From positions 1,299,123 to 1,361,122 of the forward strand of contig RPFO01000595.1 in NCBI GenBank assembly GCA_009746045.1: a stretch of 62,000 bases of DNA, read 5' to 3'. The position numbers and the translations under genes are program-made. Shown here one piece after another: positions 10,628 through 22,078 of the stretch (position 1 is the stretch's first letter; each line of letters opens with the position of its first letter). This DNA is from Mesostigma viride. Taxonomy: Eukaryota > Streptophyta > Mesostigmatophyceae > Mesostigmatales > Mesostigmataceae. The notes under the pieces were generated by a model that worked only from the letters and a program-made list of their open reading frames with translations, ran no database searches and had not been told where the DNA came from.

Positions 10628-11910
10628 CGCAGAGGCATCTGCATGCATCCCTTCAATGCCGCCTTCTTACAGCTAAAAACCGCTTACAGCTTAACGCCAG
10701 AGCCACTACACGCTCTCGATTGCCTAAGAAATATAGAAACGGAATGCCTGCTCAACCGGGCAACAAGGAAAGCCCAGCTAATTTCTTGGCTTCGTAAAGT
10801 ATCGGGGGGTGAAAAAACGAATACCGAATACGAGGGGAAAACAATGCTGCTCGCGATGGCACACAAATTATCTCATTTACAAAATAATGATTTCCGGTGA
10901 AATGGGTGTTATGTTTATTTCCAAATACCAGTTAAGTTAACATTACAAAATAATTCATGCCAGGCTAGTTCGTTTGATACCGTCCACGTCGTTCCGGCTA
11001 CTAGACCGCTCTTCACTCTTCAGACAGAAGACACTGACGTACAGCTTGGTACAGCCGTCATATTTTACGAAATATTTGAAGTACGCCACAAAAATATTAC
11101 CTTGGTCCATCCAGCACCTTGGTACAGTAGCCCCATCGCCTCGCAACATGCCGCTCGAGAGTCTCATACTTAGAGCCACGTGGCGATGGCGCCGTTGGCA
11201 ATGCTCAGCAGTCAGGCCAGCAGCTGTCGCAGGCCGCAAACAGCTCGACATCCTGTCAGCGTCAGTTCTGCTAAGTTTCTGCCCCCTCTCAGGCGGCTAC
11301 GTCCGCGGAGGGCATGCGTCACTAATTTTCATTCTGATTTGGCACGCCGCAAAACCATTTGCGTTCAGTGCCGGTCCGCGGAAAACGCGATCTGCAAATG
11401 ACTAATTGTTGTATAACGACGTTTGTTCCGCGAGTCAAGGAGACATTTCAGCAGCAGCCGGCGTGGGAATGAACGGCTTTCTCGACTGCATTACTGGCGG
11501 ACAGTTAATAGGGCAATCTTCGTCATAATCCATTCTACAGCAGCTGCGTGCTGTAGTGCAGGAAAATCATCAACAACCCTACCTTCGTGCGACAACAGGC
11601 GGATTTATAAGCCTGACAATGCAGCGCGGGATGAGCACGGCGTGCTGGGCCCATTCCTCTCCAGAGCAACTTCTTACCTTCACTGATACTTCGTGCGGCT
11701 GCTGAAAGAACTACAATGCTGCAGGTAATGGTGGCGTTTCTTAATGTATCAACTATCACTGAATCCGGATATCAGGACTGCGCGAGGTCTCCGTAAGATT
11801 CCTATCGTCGCCGCGTCTCAGTACCTGATATCGCGGTCGGCTGCCTGCACGGGTCACTGGATGAGCTGAGCAGGCCGTGGGATGCCTGCAACGAGGGGTC
11901 GGGAGGTACA
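10628..11910. other. No gene recognised; ancestral divergent intergenic region, left part
   Basis: This DNA lies between the start of the minus-strand exostosin gene and the gypsy insertion site. Together with 53257-53480 it formed an interval of about 1.5 kb between two divergent exostosin paralogues. It should contain the promoter of the minus-strand gene. I see no convincing coding sequence. Confidence 0.5.
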
Positions 11911-12493
11911 TGTTACGTCCCAGCCCAGACACACCTAGCCTGAGCTACGTAGCGAAAGATCCTCTTTGCCGGAATTAGGAATAATTCAAGGTGGCCTAAT
12001 GTAGATTGCACTTCACGACGTGAGTCGTGAGATATCTGGCACCGCGGCTTGATGCCAAGCTAATTGTACACACTTATAATGGCTAGCAATACCAATTACA
12101 AATGGATAGTTGCCCCGGGCTCAATGTGTAGGCGTATTCGCACTTATCATTCATCAAACCAAGAGGACGAGACTCTCGTCCTCAGACTAATTTAACCTAG
12201 GTTGATTGCGGCGCAGATACACGCCAATTTCCCTAGAACAATCCAAGTCAATCATTCCACGTAGGATCCGGGCCGACATCGACCCTCAACTACAGGATCC
12301 ACGCCTAGAACTACGGACGGACTCAGAACTGGCGCGGCGCCACGGCACCGGCCCCTAAAAGGGCAACCTAGGACCAAAACAACTAGTCCAATTCACACAA
12401 TAGCCAATATCCATAAAACCCAATACAATAGACCAAACGGCCTTAGTAATTTATTCCATTGTTACGTCCGACCAAAAGGGCTGGGATGTAACA
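11911..12493 (-). repeat. Gypsy 3' LTR
   Basis: 583 bp starting TGTTACGTCCCAGCCC and ending GGGCTGGGATGTAACA on the plus strand; the ends are near-perfect inverted repeats of about 16 bp. An internal hairpin GAGGACGAG-ACT-CTCGTCCTC lies near 12171. It pairs with the copy at 52674-53256. Confidence 0.95.
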
Positions 12494-12508
12494 CTCCTCC
12501 CCCCCCCA
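12494..12508 (-). other. Gypsy polypurine tract
   Basis: Read on the minus strand, GTGGGGGGGGAGGAG directly abuts the start of the 3' LTR. Position and composition fit the plus-strand DNA primer used in reverse transcription. Confidence 0.8.
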
Positions 12509-12620
12509 CGGGGGTCGGTAGTCCCTACCGTACAAAGATAGAATAAGGAACAACGCTACTATAAGAGTACTATGTCCCAACCTCGGTTCACCCGCAGATC
12601 AGTAATACCAGTTCCTCTAG

Positions 12621-13447
12621 AGTTGAATGCCCTTCACCGCTGGCTAGCACGCCGGCGATGGAGACGGGATTTTTGTTGTTTGACACAGGGCCGTACATGA
12701 AAATATATCTACATGAAAATATATCTACATGAAAATATATGTGAATACATTTCCCTAGACCTGACAGGCGGCCAGTGTGCCTACTAATGATGCATGTGGT
12801 GCAGTTGCACCCAAGTAGAAAAGGAGGCCGGGAGCAAAGCCCGGGTGTTTTTGGCGTGCTCAGATCCCAGCGTAGGGCACCCTCCTTGGGGTTTAGGATT
12901 TGGGGACGGCCAGTGTGCCGTTACGGGTTTCTCTACTTGAACGTACGTAGGGTCAGTGCTACCCTATTGCCCCTCGCTTTAAATAATTTATGATAATTAT
13001 TTAAAAAGAAAGTATGGGAGTTGTGCTCCCGAGTGGCATCTATCCGCTGGCTGGTAGTCGCCGGCCTGGGCGCCTAGTCAGGTGGGCATCAAAAATTGGT
13101 GTCTAGATGCTAGTCGGTGCCTAAGCAAGGTACGGAAGCCAGTGCGCGCCGGGACGGTCAGAGAACCGTCGCCCTCGGTAGCACAGATCCGCTGAGTGCC
13201 GGTAGTCTCGGGTTAGAGGCTCGAGCATGCACTATCGGGTAGCCTACCGGTAGTCTCGGGTTAGAGGCTCGAGCATGCCTTATCGGTTAGCGCCGCGCCG
13301 CTGAGCTCCTTGCGGCCTGGCCAGCTGCAAGGGTTCAATAGCAATCAGTGGCGGCTGCGGGCTCAGCCTCCCACAATCGGTTCCCCAAACAACAAAAATC
13401 CCGTCTCCATCGCCGGCGTGCTAGCCAGCGGTGAAGGGCATTCAACT
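12621..13447 (+). mobile_element. Rearranged non-autonomous derivative of Copia-B
   Basis: The element is flanked by TCTAG at 12616-12620 and 13448-13452. The right part (about 12737-13447) matches the Copia-B 3' non-coding region plus its whole LTR (compare 42575-43284; the LTR part has about three differences). The first 61 bp (12621-12681) are an inverted copy of the LTR's 3' terminus (13387-13447). Both ends therefore read AGTTGAATGCCC outward-in. The filler 12682-12736 contains three TACATGAAAATATAT units. It interrupts the gypsy element near its 3' LTR. Confidence 0.8.
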
Positions 13448-15350
13448 TCTAGAGGTTGATACCCAGGACCAACCCTGACGTAGTAGCAAGATGCTGGTGG
13501 TGACTGGATCATTCCGCTATCCGTCACAAAAACTTTCATAACCACTCTAGCGTCCGCCGCCGGTGGCACGTCGCTGCAGCAGGGCCTCAGTGAGAGCCCT
13601 ACGCCCCGCGTGGGTCACTTGCTGGATCATCATCCCGGGGTGCGAGCACAGATCACACTCAAAGGCCACCTGGTAGGGAGACACCTTATGCCGGCCCGTC
13701 CTGGACAGCTCCACCCACGTACCCCGGGGCCACATGGACAGGAACCCAGCGAGATACTGGGGGTGGGTAAATAGTCAGTTCCGACCGATCCACCACCCCA
13801 CAGCGATGCTCGCGAACAAAGTGCACCCCCATCATAAAAACCTCCGTACGCACGTGATCATCGTTGATCGTCGCCGTCCGTGCCCCTGCAATATCGGGCA
13901 CCACCAGATTCAGAAAGGCACGCCCCTCCGTTGGGGCCACCTTGGGAGGCGTCACCACGTGCCCCACCCCATCCACCTGATATCGCCAATCCAACCAGTC
14001 TTCGGAACCGAACCGCACAGTATGCCCCACCGTCTGGGGAAAACGAGGGTCGACGGGTTGCGGAAGGGGCAGGTGAACCTGAGGGAGAAAGGTGATCTCT
14101 ACCTGTTCCCAGCTAGTAGGCCCCGCGATCCACCGCGCACCAGGGACCCGCTTGAAACACCAGAGGAGAGGGCAGATGCGTACCAGGAGGGGCCTGGAGA
14201 AACTGAGGTCCCTCGAACGTCACACACAGCTTCTCCGTGCGAGGTCCTGGCCCACCATACCTCACCGCCCTGCCCGGTACCGGCTGTATGAAATCCCCCA
14301 TTGACCACTCCTCGTGCGAAGACCCCGGAGCTCTGGAAGCTGCATCATAGCCCACTGAGGTGGCGGCAGAATGATCGCCTTGGCGACCGTGCTGGACCAA
14401 CAAGCGCTGTATCAGGTCCTGTCCTGATTGTACCGCGGCCACGAGCTCCTCCAGGCGCATCACGGGCTCCGCTGGTACCAGAATACCCGTCCCGCTGGGG
14501 TCTTCCGCGACCCGAGGTAGCGTCTCCGCCATGGTATGTAGGCACGGCCGGTTCCTCCGCGGGACGGTGCGAGGGTCGACCCGACGTGGTGGGCCTGCTG
14601 TGTCCCTCCGCGGGACGTGACATTGACGATCCAGCTTGAGCAGGCCGGGGACGTGGGTCCAGGGAGACCAGGAAGGTAGGCTCCGGTGGATCCACTTCCG
14701 GCCGGGAACGAGGCTCCAAGAAGGAGACAAGGAAGGTAGGCTCCCCTTGGCCCACATCCGACGGAGGACCTGCGGGGGCCACATCCGAGGGCTCACCCCC
14801 GGCCGACTGTTCTGTCCTAGCCGCAGCCGCCCCCGTCGTATCCGGCCGCGGTCGCCGAGTCTCTCGCTCCAACTCCAGCGCTGACCCCCACGTGCGCTCC
14901 CAGTGACGATCAGCCGGGCGACGAGGTGGTGCATGGTGACGCTCGGCGAGCAGTTCGTACCTCCGTCCCCGAGTCCGAGCGGGAACGCGAACGCGAGGGC
15001 GGTGATGGCGAGCGACGACGTGCAGGTCGTTCCGGAGCACGCCGAGAAGCTGGTTGACTGCCCCCGCCCCATCCAATGGCCCTCGGGCGCGACTCGCGCC
15101 CAAGTGGTCGCCCCCAGCCTGTCGCCGGCGGTGGCGCCTCATAACGCGTCACAGGACGGTGTCCTGCGCCGCCCTCAAGGGAGCCCCGAGAAGGTGGATC
15201 CCTCGGAGGAGAACGAGGGAGAGGACGTGGAGGGTGGTCATCAGAGTCGGAGTCGTCACCCTCACTCCCATCATCCTGGTCTTCATCATCCATAGTCACA
15301 ATGCGATCTGCAGGGCCTGCCGTAACGAATACTGCCCCGCACGCATACAC
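13448..15350 (-). pseudogene. Extra gypsy 3' region with protease-like remnant
   Basis: Between the broken integrase and the 3' LTR the minus strand shows several overlapping open stretches. From 15311 it begins MDDEDQDDGSEGDDSDSDDH and becomes Pro/Arg/Ser-rich, gag-like in composition. Near 13686-14030, the segment VFMMGVHFVREHRCGVVD resembles the end of a gypsy aspartic protease. It continues with FECDLCSHPGMMIQQVTHAG near 13640. Restoring the site cut at 13447 lets the frame end at a stop about 100 bp before the polypurine tract. It could be a fragment of another gypsy element or an extra ORF. Frameshifts are present. Confidence 0.4.
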
Positions 15351-16338
15351 TTCTCACCCCGCAACGCCCGAAGAGCTTGTCGCGGTCGGAGATGAACTGA
15401 CAGTCGGCTGAGCCCGTGAAACCGAAACACGTGCGTCAGGTATATCTTGGCGCACTCCTCCGCTGTGAGGTCGGCCGGACACGGGGCCAAGTGACACATG
15501 CGCGTCAGGCGGTCCACGAACACCAAGACCATGCTGTTGCCGCTCTTCGTCTTCTTGAACGGGCCGATGAAGTCCATCATGATAGAATCCCAAGGACCCA
15601 TCAGATCAGGCAACGTCTTAGGGACGGCTTGAGAGCCCGTGTTCCTGGACTTCATGATCTGGCACGAGGGGCACTGGCGCACATACGTCTCAATATACTC
15701 CTTCATCCCTGGCCAGTAGAAATGCTTGCGGGCCCGGGGAAAGAGACGGTGACTTCCTTGATGTCCGCCTAGAAGGGAATCGTGGAGCTCGTGAAGCAAG
15801 GCGGCCCTACAAAGCTCAGGGACATACAGCCGCCATTCCTCCGGCTGGACACTCACGAACAGGCGCCCATCCTGGAACTTGCAAGGGAAGGCGCCCATCT
15901 GCTGGGGATGCGCCCGGATGGCCTCAAGTGCCGCTTCCTCCGTGACCATGAAACGACTGATCATCGTCTCCAGGTCTGACGTAACTGTGAACGCGTCCGC
16001 GGCCGAGTCCTCCGCATCCGTACTCGCCTGGTTGACGAATTCTGAGAAGACTGTGGGTGGGCCGATCGGCTGAAGCTGAAAAGTTCCCTGGGGCGGCACC
16101 ACATGACTAAGGGGCACGCGCGTATGCGACCCCTCCCCCTCCCCGGGGGTGTCCACGTCCTCGTGGGCGCTCGACTCATCCAGGAGGGGTGACAAGTCAT
16201 CCCGGGTGGTATGCCCAAGATGAAACAGGTGGCGGGCCCGGGGAGACCGTGGCTCCACGCCGTAGGCGGTCCCCGGGGCGGCCACTGGTACGCAGGTGGT
16301 ATGAAGCACATCCATGTCCTCGTAGAACCAATAGTCCG
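15351..16338 (-). pseudogene. Gypsy integrase, truncated
   Basis: The zinc-binding HHCC region is clear (HELHDSLLGGHQGSHRL... then CPSCQIMKS). The catalytic core begins DSIMMDFIGPF. After HVFRFHGLSR a frameshift occurs, and the second catalytic motif ISDRDKLF lies in another frame just before 15370. The region carrying the third catalytic residue is missing. At 16338 the frame joins RNase H at 45287 exactly once Copia-A and one GTCCG are removed. The integrase would not be functional as it stands. Confidence 0.85.
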
Positions 16339-16941
16339 TGTTATATTGTGGGCTCGCAGTCACATAAAGTATTGGAATTTGTTTATGCTCGGAATTGGCT
16401 AAGTCCGGAGGTCAGCCGGCAGCGCCGCGCTGAGGTTTATTTGCTGGGCCGGCGGTCAGTGGGAATTTATGTGTACGGTCAGGCAACGGGTCGTAGGTTC
16501 TGGCTGTGGGCTATTTTGGGTTCTGGCCATTACCGTTCGTTCCGTGGGCAACCTTGGTTCCGTACCGTTTGTCCAGGCAAGCAGTGGGGAGGATCTCGGT
16601 TGCGGTGCGTTATGTTGTGGAGTGTTGTTTGGGAATTACGTTGGTGTATTTCGGTTGGTTTGTACTTGGGTACGTTCTCAGGCCCACGCCGTTGCTCAGC
16701 GTTGGGTGAAGCCACAGAGCTACTCGCAGTGATGACCTACAGCGGAGCATTGAGTCAAAGCTGTTTTGGCGGCGTGAAAGGCCGACACGCAGGAGAAAGC
16801 TTTGAATCACGTTGCAGCAAATGCTGTCAATGGCCGACGTTGTCGACATGTCCGGGGCTGGGCGCTGAGCGAGTAATCTATTTTGTTACGTCTTTTTATT
16901 ATTCGGAAATACAATACAATTAACGAATTTTAATTTTAACA
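16339..16941 (+). repeat. Copia-A 5' LTR
   Basis: 603 bp, TGTTATATTG...TTTTAACA, apparently identical to 44679-45281. The following sequence (TGTACTAGGTTGGGG) is not an obvious tRNA 3'-end primer site. Open frames within the LTR occur identically in both copies and are not considered genes. Confidence 0.95.
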
Positions 16942-16978
16942 TGTACTAGGTTGGGGCCGTAATTTTACAGCATAAAAC

Positions 16979-18217
16979 ATGGCAGCGTCAGCTGGGAGAA
17001 AACGGAAAGCAATTCATAGTGATCCGTCGACATGGGCCGCTGACCTACGAGCTGAAAAGGATCTGTTAGAACTATTTCGAAAGCGTGTAGGAACCCTTGC
17101 TAGCGACGCACCCACGCTCGTAGTGCGTGACTATATAGAGAGAATAGAGGCTTTTCTGAAGGACCATGGTGAGAAGATCAGCAGTGTTTATTCGCTTTTC
17201 CGAGATGCCGGTTTGCTGAGCTGCGACAATTTCATTCTCGCATTTACTCTTCGAGCATGCAAGGATGAGAAGGTAAAACGGCGTCACATCCCAGGTAAGC
17301 TGCGTGAGGCGTTGTTGGAGTCGAAGGAGGGCACGACCTCTAGATAGGCTATGCAGCATTTACACCTGGGTGCCACAACGGCCTTACTCACTCGATTTAC
17401 TCAGCCTTCGCAATTTGCGGAATGAGTCTGTGCTCAATGGACTAGAGGTGTCTGAGACAGCGGTGATAGACCGTTACGTGAGGATGGCCAAGGACCTGAA
17501 TTTCCAGACTGTGATGGGAGCCCTGCGTGCAGGCCAAGCCAAGGATGACCTTACCAAGGCAATAGAGATCATTACCGGCCTGGTAGAAGGGGAGGAGAGG
17601 GACATGATTGCACAGCTGAGAGCCCAGGGCAAGCTGACCGAGTCTGGGTTGATGGCCCCTGCCCCTCCCCCAGCCGCTCCCAATTCTGTGCCCCTCCCTG
17701 CACCCTCTGTGCCAAGCACTGTTACCTCTGCCAAGCCACAGGATGCAACGGGCAAGGTTGCCGGTGTCAACAACAGCAAGCCTGCTGGAGTAGGCAACGG
17801 TGGCAAGCAGCGTGGTGGAGGCCGTGCCCGTGGTGCACGGGCGCGGTGGCAGACGTGGGCTGTGGCAGGGCAGGCCATTGGTGCAGCAGCAGAGACAGCA
17901 GCAGCATTATGCCCCAGCACAGCAGGCAATACAGCCGCATTATGCTTCACAGCCGCCGCAGCCGCAGCAGCAGTTTGCACAGCAGCAGCAACAGCGGCAG
18001 CCACAGAGGCAGGAGTCTGGTGCATGCTTCATATGCGGGAGAAAGGGTCACCTGGCACGCACATGCTACATGCAATAGGCACGCTGACAGCATGCCAGCT
18101 CGCAGCAATAGCAATGCACAGGGCCCTGCCGTGTGTAACCGCTGCAAGCAGCCAGGACACTTTGCACGTGACACGCACCTGTGCCCGGCGGCCCAGAGTG
18201 GGGGCCGTAGGCAGTGA
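16979..18217 (+). pseudogene. Copia-A gag, frameshifted
   Basis: Starts MAASAGRKRKAIHSDPSTWA. The capsid-like region continues in a second frame from about 17340 (NESVLNGLEVSETAVIDRYV) and runs into Pro/Ala- and Gln-rich linkers. A CCHC knuckle (CFICGRKGHLARTC, near 18024) is in a third frame. A second knuckle-like motif (CNRCKQPGHFARDTHLC, near 18138) is in the frame that ends at TGA 18215. At least two or three single-base shifts break the gene. Gag would form the virus-like particle and bind RNA. Confidence 0.75.
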
Positions 18218-18861
18218 CTAGGGTCCGGTGGTGAGGGTGAGGCAGCTGGTGATGTGCCAAATATGCGAGCTAGTGCGGGGCAGCACGGCTCGACCCCCCA
18301 GGCTAGCTCACCCCGCCTGGGTGCTCACGTGGCAGCGCTAGATGAGAGCGCTGGTGAGGAGGGGGACCATGCAGAGCAGGGGGCAGTTGCAGTAGGGGAT
18401 GAAGCACTGTCTCAGGGAACGAGGGAGAAGGGGGTTGGAGGAGGTACTGCAGGTGTACACACTGCAGTTCTGGACGGGCCACCGGTACGAAGGTCCTCCC
18501 CACACCCGGGACCTCAGGCACAACAGTCTCAATGTCCATTGGAGGCAGGTGGTACACTCAGTGTACTTAACATGGCAATGAGGTTACACACACGGTTGGG
18601 TCATGGCCACGCTGCAGAGCATTGGGCAGCATCACTGGGGTTTTCGGAGCTGGTGGCGACGTGCAGAGAGGTCTGGCAGAGGTGTAAGCATTGTCAGCGC
18701 AATGTGCCTAAGCCGCACAAGTTTCATGCACGTAGACCGGTGCTAGAGAGGGGCCCGGTGCAAGTGGATGTGCTCAAGTACGATGACAGGGAGTATGTGC
18801 TAGCGGTGGGGCGGTTCTCCAGGTTCAAGGCACTAGAGGTGTTGCCACGCAAGCACAAGGA
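18218..18861 (+). CDS. Copia-A pol, N-terminal part: integrase zinc domain and core start
   Basis: Open in the same frame as the gag end, after the single TGA. The stop context is TGACTAG, a known readthrough-promoting sequence. After a low-complexity linker comes the integrase HHCC domain (LHTRLGHGHAAEHW... CKHC) and the core start (VQVDVLKYDDREYVLAVGRF). No protease motif occurs between the gag knuckles and this domain, where copia elements normally have it. The frame is cut by the CACTA element at 18862 and resumes at 30437. Confidence 0.8.
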
Positions 18862-19130
18862 CACTATACTTTTCGTCCGAGGGTAGTAAAAAGGATCCGA
18901 GGCGTAAATTACGAGGTCTTATCTTACTACCTAGATACGAGGCGTGAGATCCAACGCCGTAATCATTACTACCTATCATCCTACGTAGTAATTTTACTAG
19001 CCGTAAGTAAGAGTAACGTTACGACTGCACATCTTTGGTAGTACATTACCGACAGAGTAAATTACCGCGACGGGTCTTGGTTGGTAATCTACCACCTGTA
19101 GATTAGGTGCCAGTGATCCGATGCTGTAAG
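18862..19130. repeat. CACTA left TIR and subterminal region
   Basis: The 56-bp TIR is followed by degenerate copies of TTACTACCT, TACGAGGCGT and GTAAATTACC in both orientations. These match motifs in the right subterminal array and are the likely transposase-binding sites. Confidence 0.8.
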
Positions 19131-19367
19131 ATACGTTTCAGTAAGTTACTTCGGGGATCTTTGCCTGTACACGGCCAGATGGATAATTATATTGTAATGG
19201 AGAAGTGGGAGAACGTGCGTGTCTATTAGCAAATGCAGCGAAATATAAAAATGTAGTTATCAGCCTTTTTCGCCTATTCAGCAGTTGTCGTTGTCGGCCG
19301 TTGTCATTAAGCGGCTATAGATTATGTGTGCTGGGGCCGGTGAAAAGACGCTAGCAAAGTTCGTCTG

Positions 19368-20479
19368 AATGGCGTCCAATAGAGGGGATTTTATTCTTAG
19401 TGGATTGTTGGACGAGGAGAAGGCGAGGTTGCTGGCGGAGAATGCGAAAGAGCAGAGGGAAGCAGCGGAAGCCGTGCGTGGAAGATGAGGTAACGGGATG
19501 GAGTGTGGGCCCTGGCTTCTGGTTATGAAATGATGGCGGTTGCAGGCCAGCCGTGCTCGCTGGTAATGGGTGCGTGGTGTTGAAATCCAAGTTCTGCGCG
19601 TATTCTGTTTTTTGGTCAATGATTGAAGGGATGTCGCCTTGTTTTATTTTTGTGCATCTGCGTCCCGTCGTGACTGCCTCGTCATGGACGCCCAGGGGTA
19701 GAAGTTCGAACGAGGGAATGATTTTTCAAACGCCTGGATATGTTATGATAGTACGAATAAATGGTAATGGGTAGAGGCGGCCAAAATTTTGTTGGAAGTG
19801 TGCCAACGCCGCACATACGACTTGAACAACCCTAGGTATCTTAGGAAAAGGAAACACGGATACGTCGGAGTGGAGGAAGAGGAAGACGATGACGATGGTG
19901 AAGATGGAGAGGTTTACAATGGAGGCCTTGAGAATGGGGAGACATTGAATCAGGAGAGCAGGGTAGCGGTGAGTGGCCCGTCATGAATTACATTGTGGTT
20001 GCAGTTGTTAGCGAGGCGTGTTGATTGCTTCTTGCCGCGGGTAATCGCTAGCGCGCATAACCTTCTTTTTTCAACAGGTGTTCTGGTGCATTGACTGCCG
20101 CAAAGCAATTAATGGGACTGATTATGTGCCTATCATGCCGTTTGGGAATCATACATTGCCAACATTTCGTGTTTAGAAGGCGCGCCTTCAGAAGCATATT
20201 CAGCACCGCACGAGCCAGGTGCTGAAGGCGTGCTTGGAGAGGAAGGGGTATAAAGTGCGCATGACCGCATCGAAGAAGAAGAAGCAGCAGGAATCGGGCA
20301 AGACCATGATAACCGAGCCAGGATTGGCTTTCGTGCATGCAGTACATGGTGCGGCGCAGGCAGTGAATGCTGCATCGATTGCAGCGGTGCAGCCTGTGGC
20401 CATGGCGGTGCAGGGCGCGGGTCCTGAAGTGTGGGCGTTGGCGAAGCAGATTCACGATGCTGTCATGGCCACGTTGTGA
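19368..20479 (+). pseudogene. Gene-like segment inside the CACTA element, zinc-finger-like
   Basis: Possible exons: 19368 onward (MASNRGDFILSGLLDEEKAR), about 19770-19965 with an acidic run (EEEEDDDDGEDGE) ending near a GTAGCG donor, and 20076-20479 after TTTTTTCAACAG. The last reads VFWCIDCRKAINGTDY, then LQKHIQHRTSQ, a CxxC...HxxH arrangement, then a Lys-rich stretch and an Ala/Val-rich tail ending MATL. One in-frame TAG interrupts the last exon. It may be a transposon accessory protein or a captured gene fragment; I do not recognise the family. Confidence 0.35.
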
Positions 20480-21448
20480 AGCCAAGGAATGGGTGTTGGT
20501 TCCAGTCAGGTGCCTCGCCCGGAGGAAGCTTTTCTGCTGTAAGCAGAGGTGCGGCATCAAGCATTTGCAATCGCCATGAGAGCAGTGGAGATGTCAGCGG
20601 CATGAAGCATTTGCAATCGCCATGAGAGCAGTGGAGATGTCTGCGGCATTGGGAGATCTGCAGACAATTGCAGGAGGACATTGTGCGGTACGCTTGTAGG
20701 GTGTATGCTGTGTTGTTCCGCTCGCTAATGGACATGTGCCCCTGTAACCTCTTCCAGGCTAGTATCTGCTATCCACCTCTTCAGGCTTGAAAAGTAAATT
20801 GCTGTACGGTTCACAATTGGCATGGCTTGACATGCACGCGTCCTTGACTGTGGTCTGCATGGGTTTGGGGTTTAGCGGTTTACATCAGACTCTGCTGTGT
20901 GTCTGCTTAATCAGCCGACGTGTCACATGGGGACAGCAACGGCGCTGGGATGCAGCCCGGTGTGAATGCGAGTAAGGTACGCGCTGTCATGCATGGCGGA
21001 TGGGGCGTGGAAGCCACGACCCACGTTTTTGTGTGTGCACGGGGGGCTAGGGGGCAAGTCGTTGTGTTGCTGCCATCCATATGGCCATGGATATGCGGGA
21101 AGCTTTCCCTGTACCCATACTTAATGATGCATGGACTGGTTGTGACAGCCAAGGGTTTAGCTGTCGTGGGTTTGCTGAGTGATCATGGCAGTCTGCTAGG
21201 CTGGTGCTAGAACAGCAATAGCGCGGTTACTGCTATGTCTTGCCCGTGCTAACTGATGCTGCAGCCATGCGTGGAGCGCGAATCGTCCCGAGAGGAGAAG
21301 GAGGAGGCGGGGCCGGTGCACCCATGGGCAGGGCCGGAGAAGAAGGACGCGGAGCACCCAGTGTGGGAGAAGGAGAAGGCGGGGAAGCACTGAAGCTCCA
21401 CCCCATGTCAGGCCTCTAGTATAGGTGCCAGTTAACTAAACCCATGCA
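20480..21448. other. No gene recognised within CACTA interior
   Basis: A direct duplication of about 45 bp (GCATTTGCAATCGCCATGAG and flank) occurs at about 20560-20640. Otherwise no supported feature. Confidence 0.5.
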
Positions 21449-21560
21449 CGTGCAGGTTGTAGCTCAGAATGTATTTAAAATCATATGCCCCTTTTCAGGT
21501 ATATGTGTAACAGTGACTCCCAACGGATATATGTTCCTAATTTATTAAATTCTTACTGAA
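21449..21560 (+). mobile_element. LINE-type 3' end fragment
   Basis: TGCAGGTTGTAGC, CATATGCCCCTTTTCAGG and GTGTAACAGTGACTCCCAAC parallel 24086-24180, the 3' end of the fragment at 23234-24196. Positions 21640-21795 then show a short Lys/Pro-rich open end (KPPPPKRKGRFGEKC) of unknown origin. Confidence 0.5.
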
Positions 21561-22078
21561 TAATTGTTGTCTTTATGAACCCATGAAGAGCAAAGCCCGG
21601 TGGGGAGTACATGTAACGCATTACCACGAGAAGGGGTCCCCACACCGCATTTCTTCGCTCTCTGTTCCTATGCAGAACAAGAAGAGGTGGAAGACCAATG
21701 TCCCGGCTCACACGCCAGCCCATGTGGGTAAGCCCCCTCCCCCAAAGCGGAAGGGGCGCTTTGGGGAGAAGTGTAGTGAGGATTTTGTAGACTAGATAGC
21801 ACTAACTTACTTACACCAGACCTGGCAATAAACAAGCATTGATGGGATGGACCCAGCGATACATAATGGGCGTGCATGCGTAAAAAATATACACTGAACG
21901 CAAAGGTTTTCACCTTTGCGGAGTGTCTGATCAGAATACACTATGCATGGCCCAATGGGCATGCATTCAAATAATTACAAATGAAGGCCGCCATGAGAGC
22001 ACTGAAGCTAAACCAGACCGGGCCACAATTAACCCTCCAGCACCAAAGTTCCACTGCATCATGTAAGACAAGCCTGAC

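Noticed and set aside
12621-13447. Ordinary TIR DNA transposon
   Set aside because: The right part is a complete Copia-B LTR plus its 3' non-coding region, so the TIR arises from an inverted LTR end.
16469-16923. Open frames inside the 603-bp LTR
   Set aside because: Identical in both LTR copies, antisense frames are equally open, and no domain is recognised.
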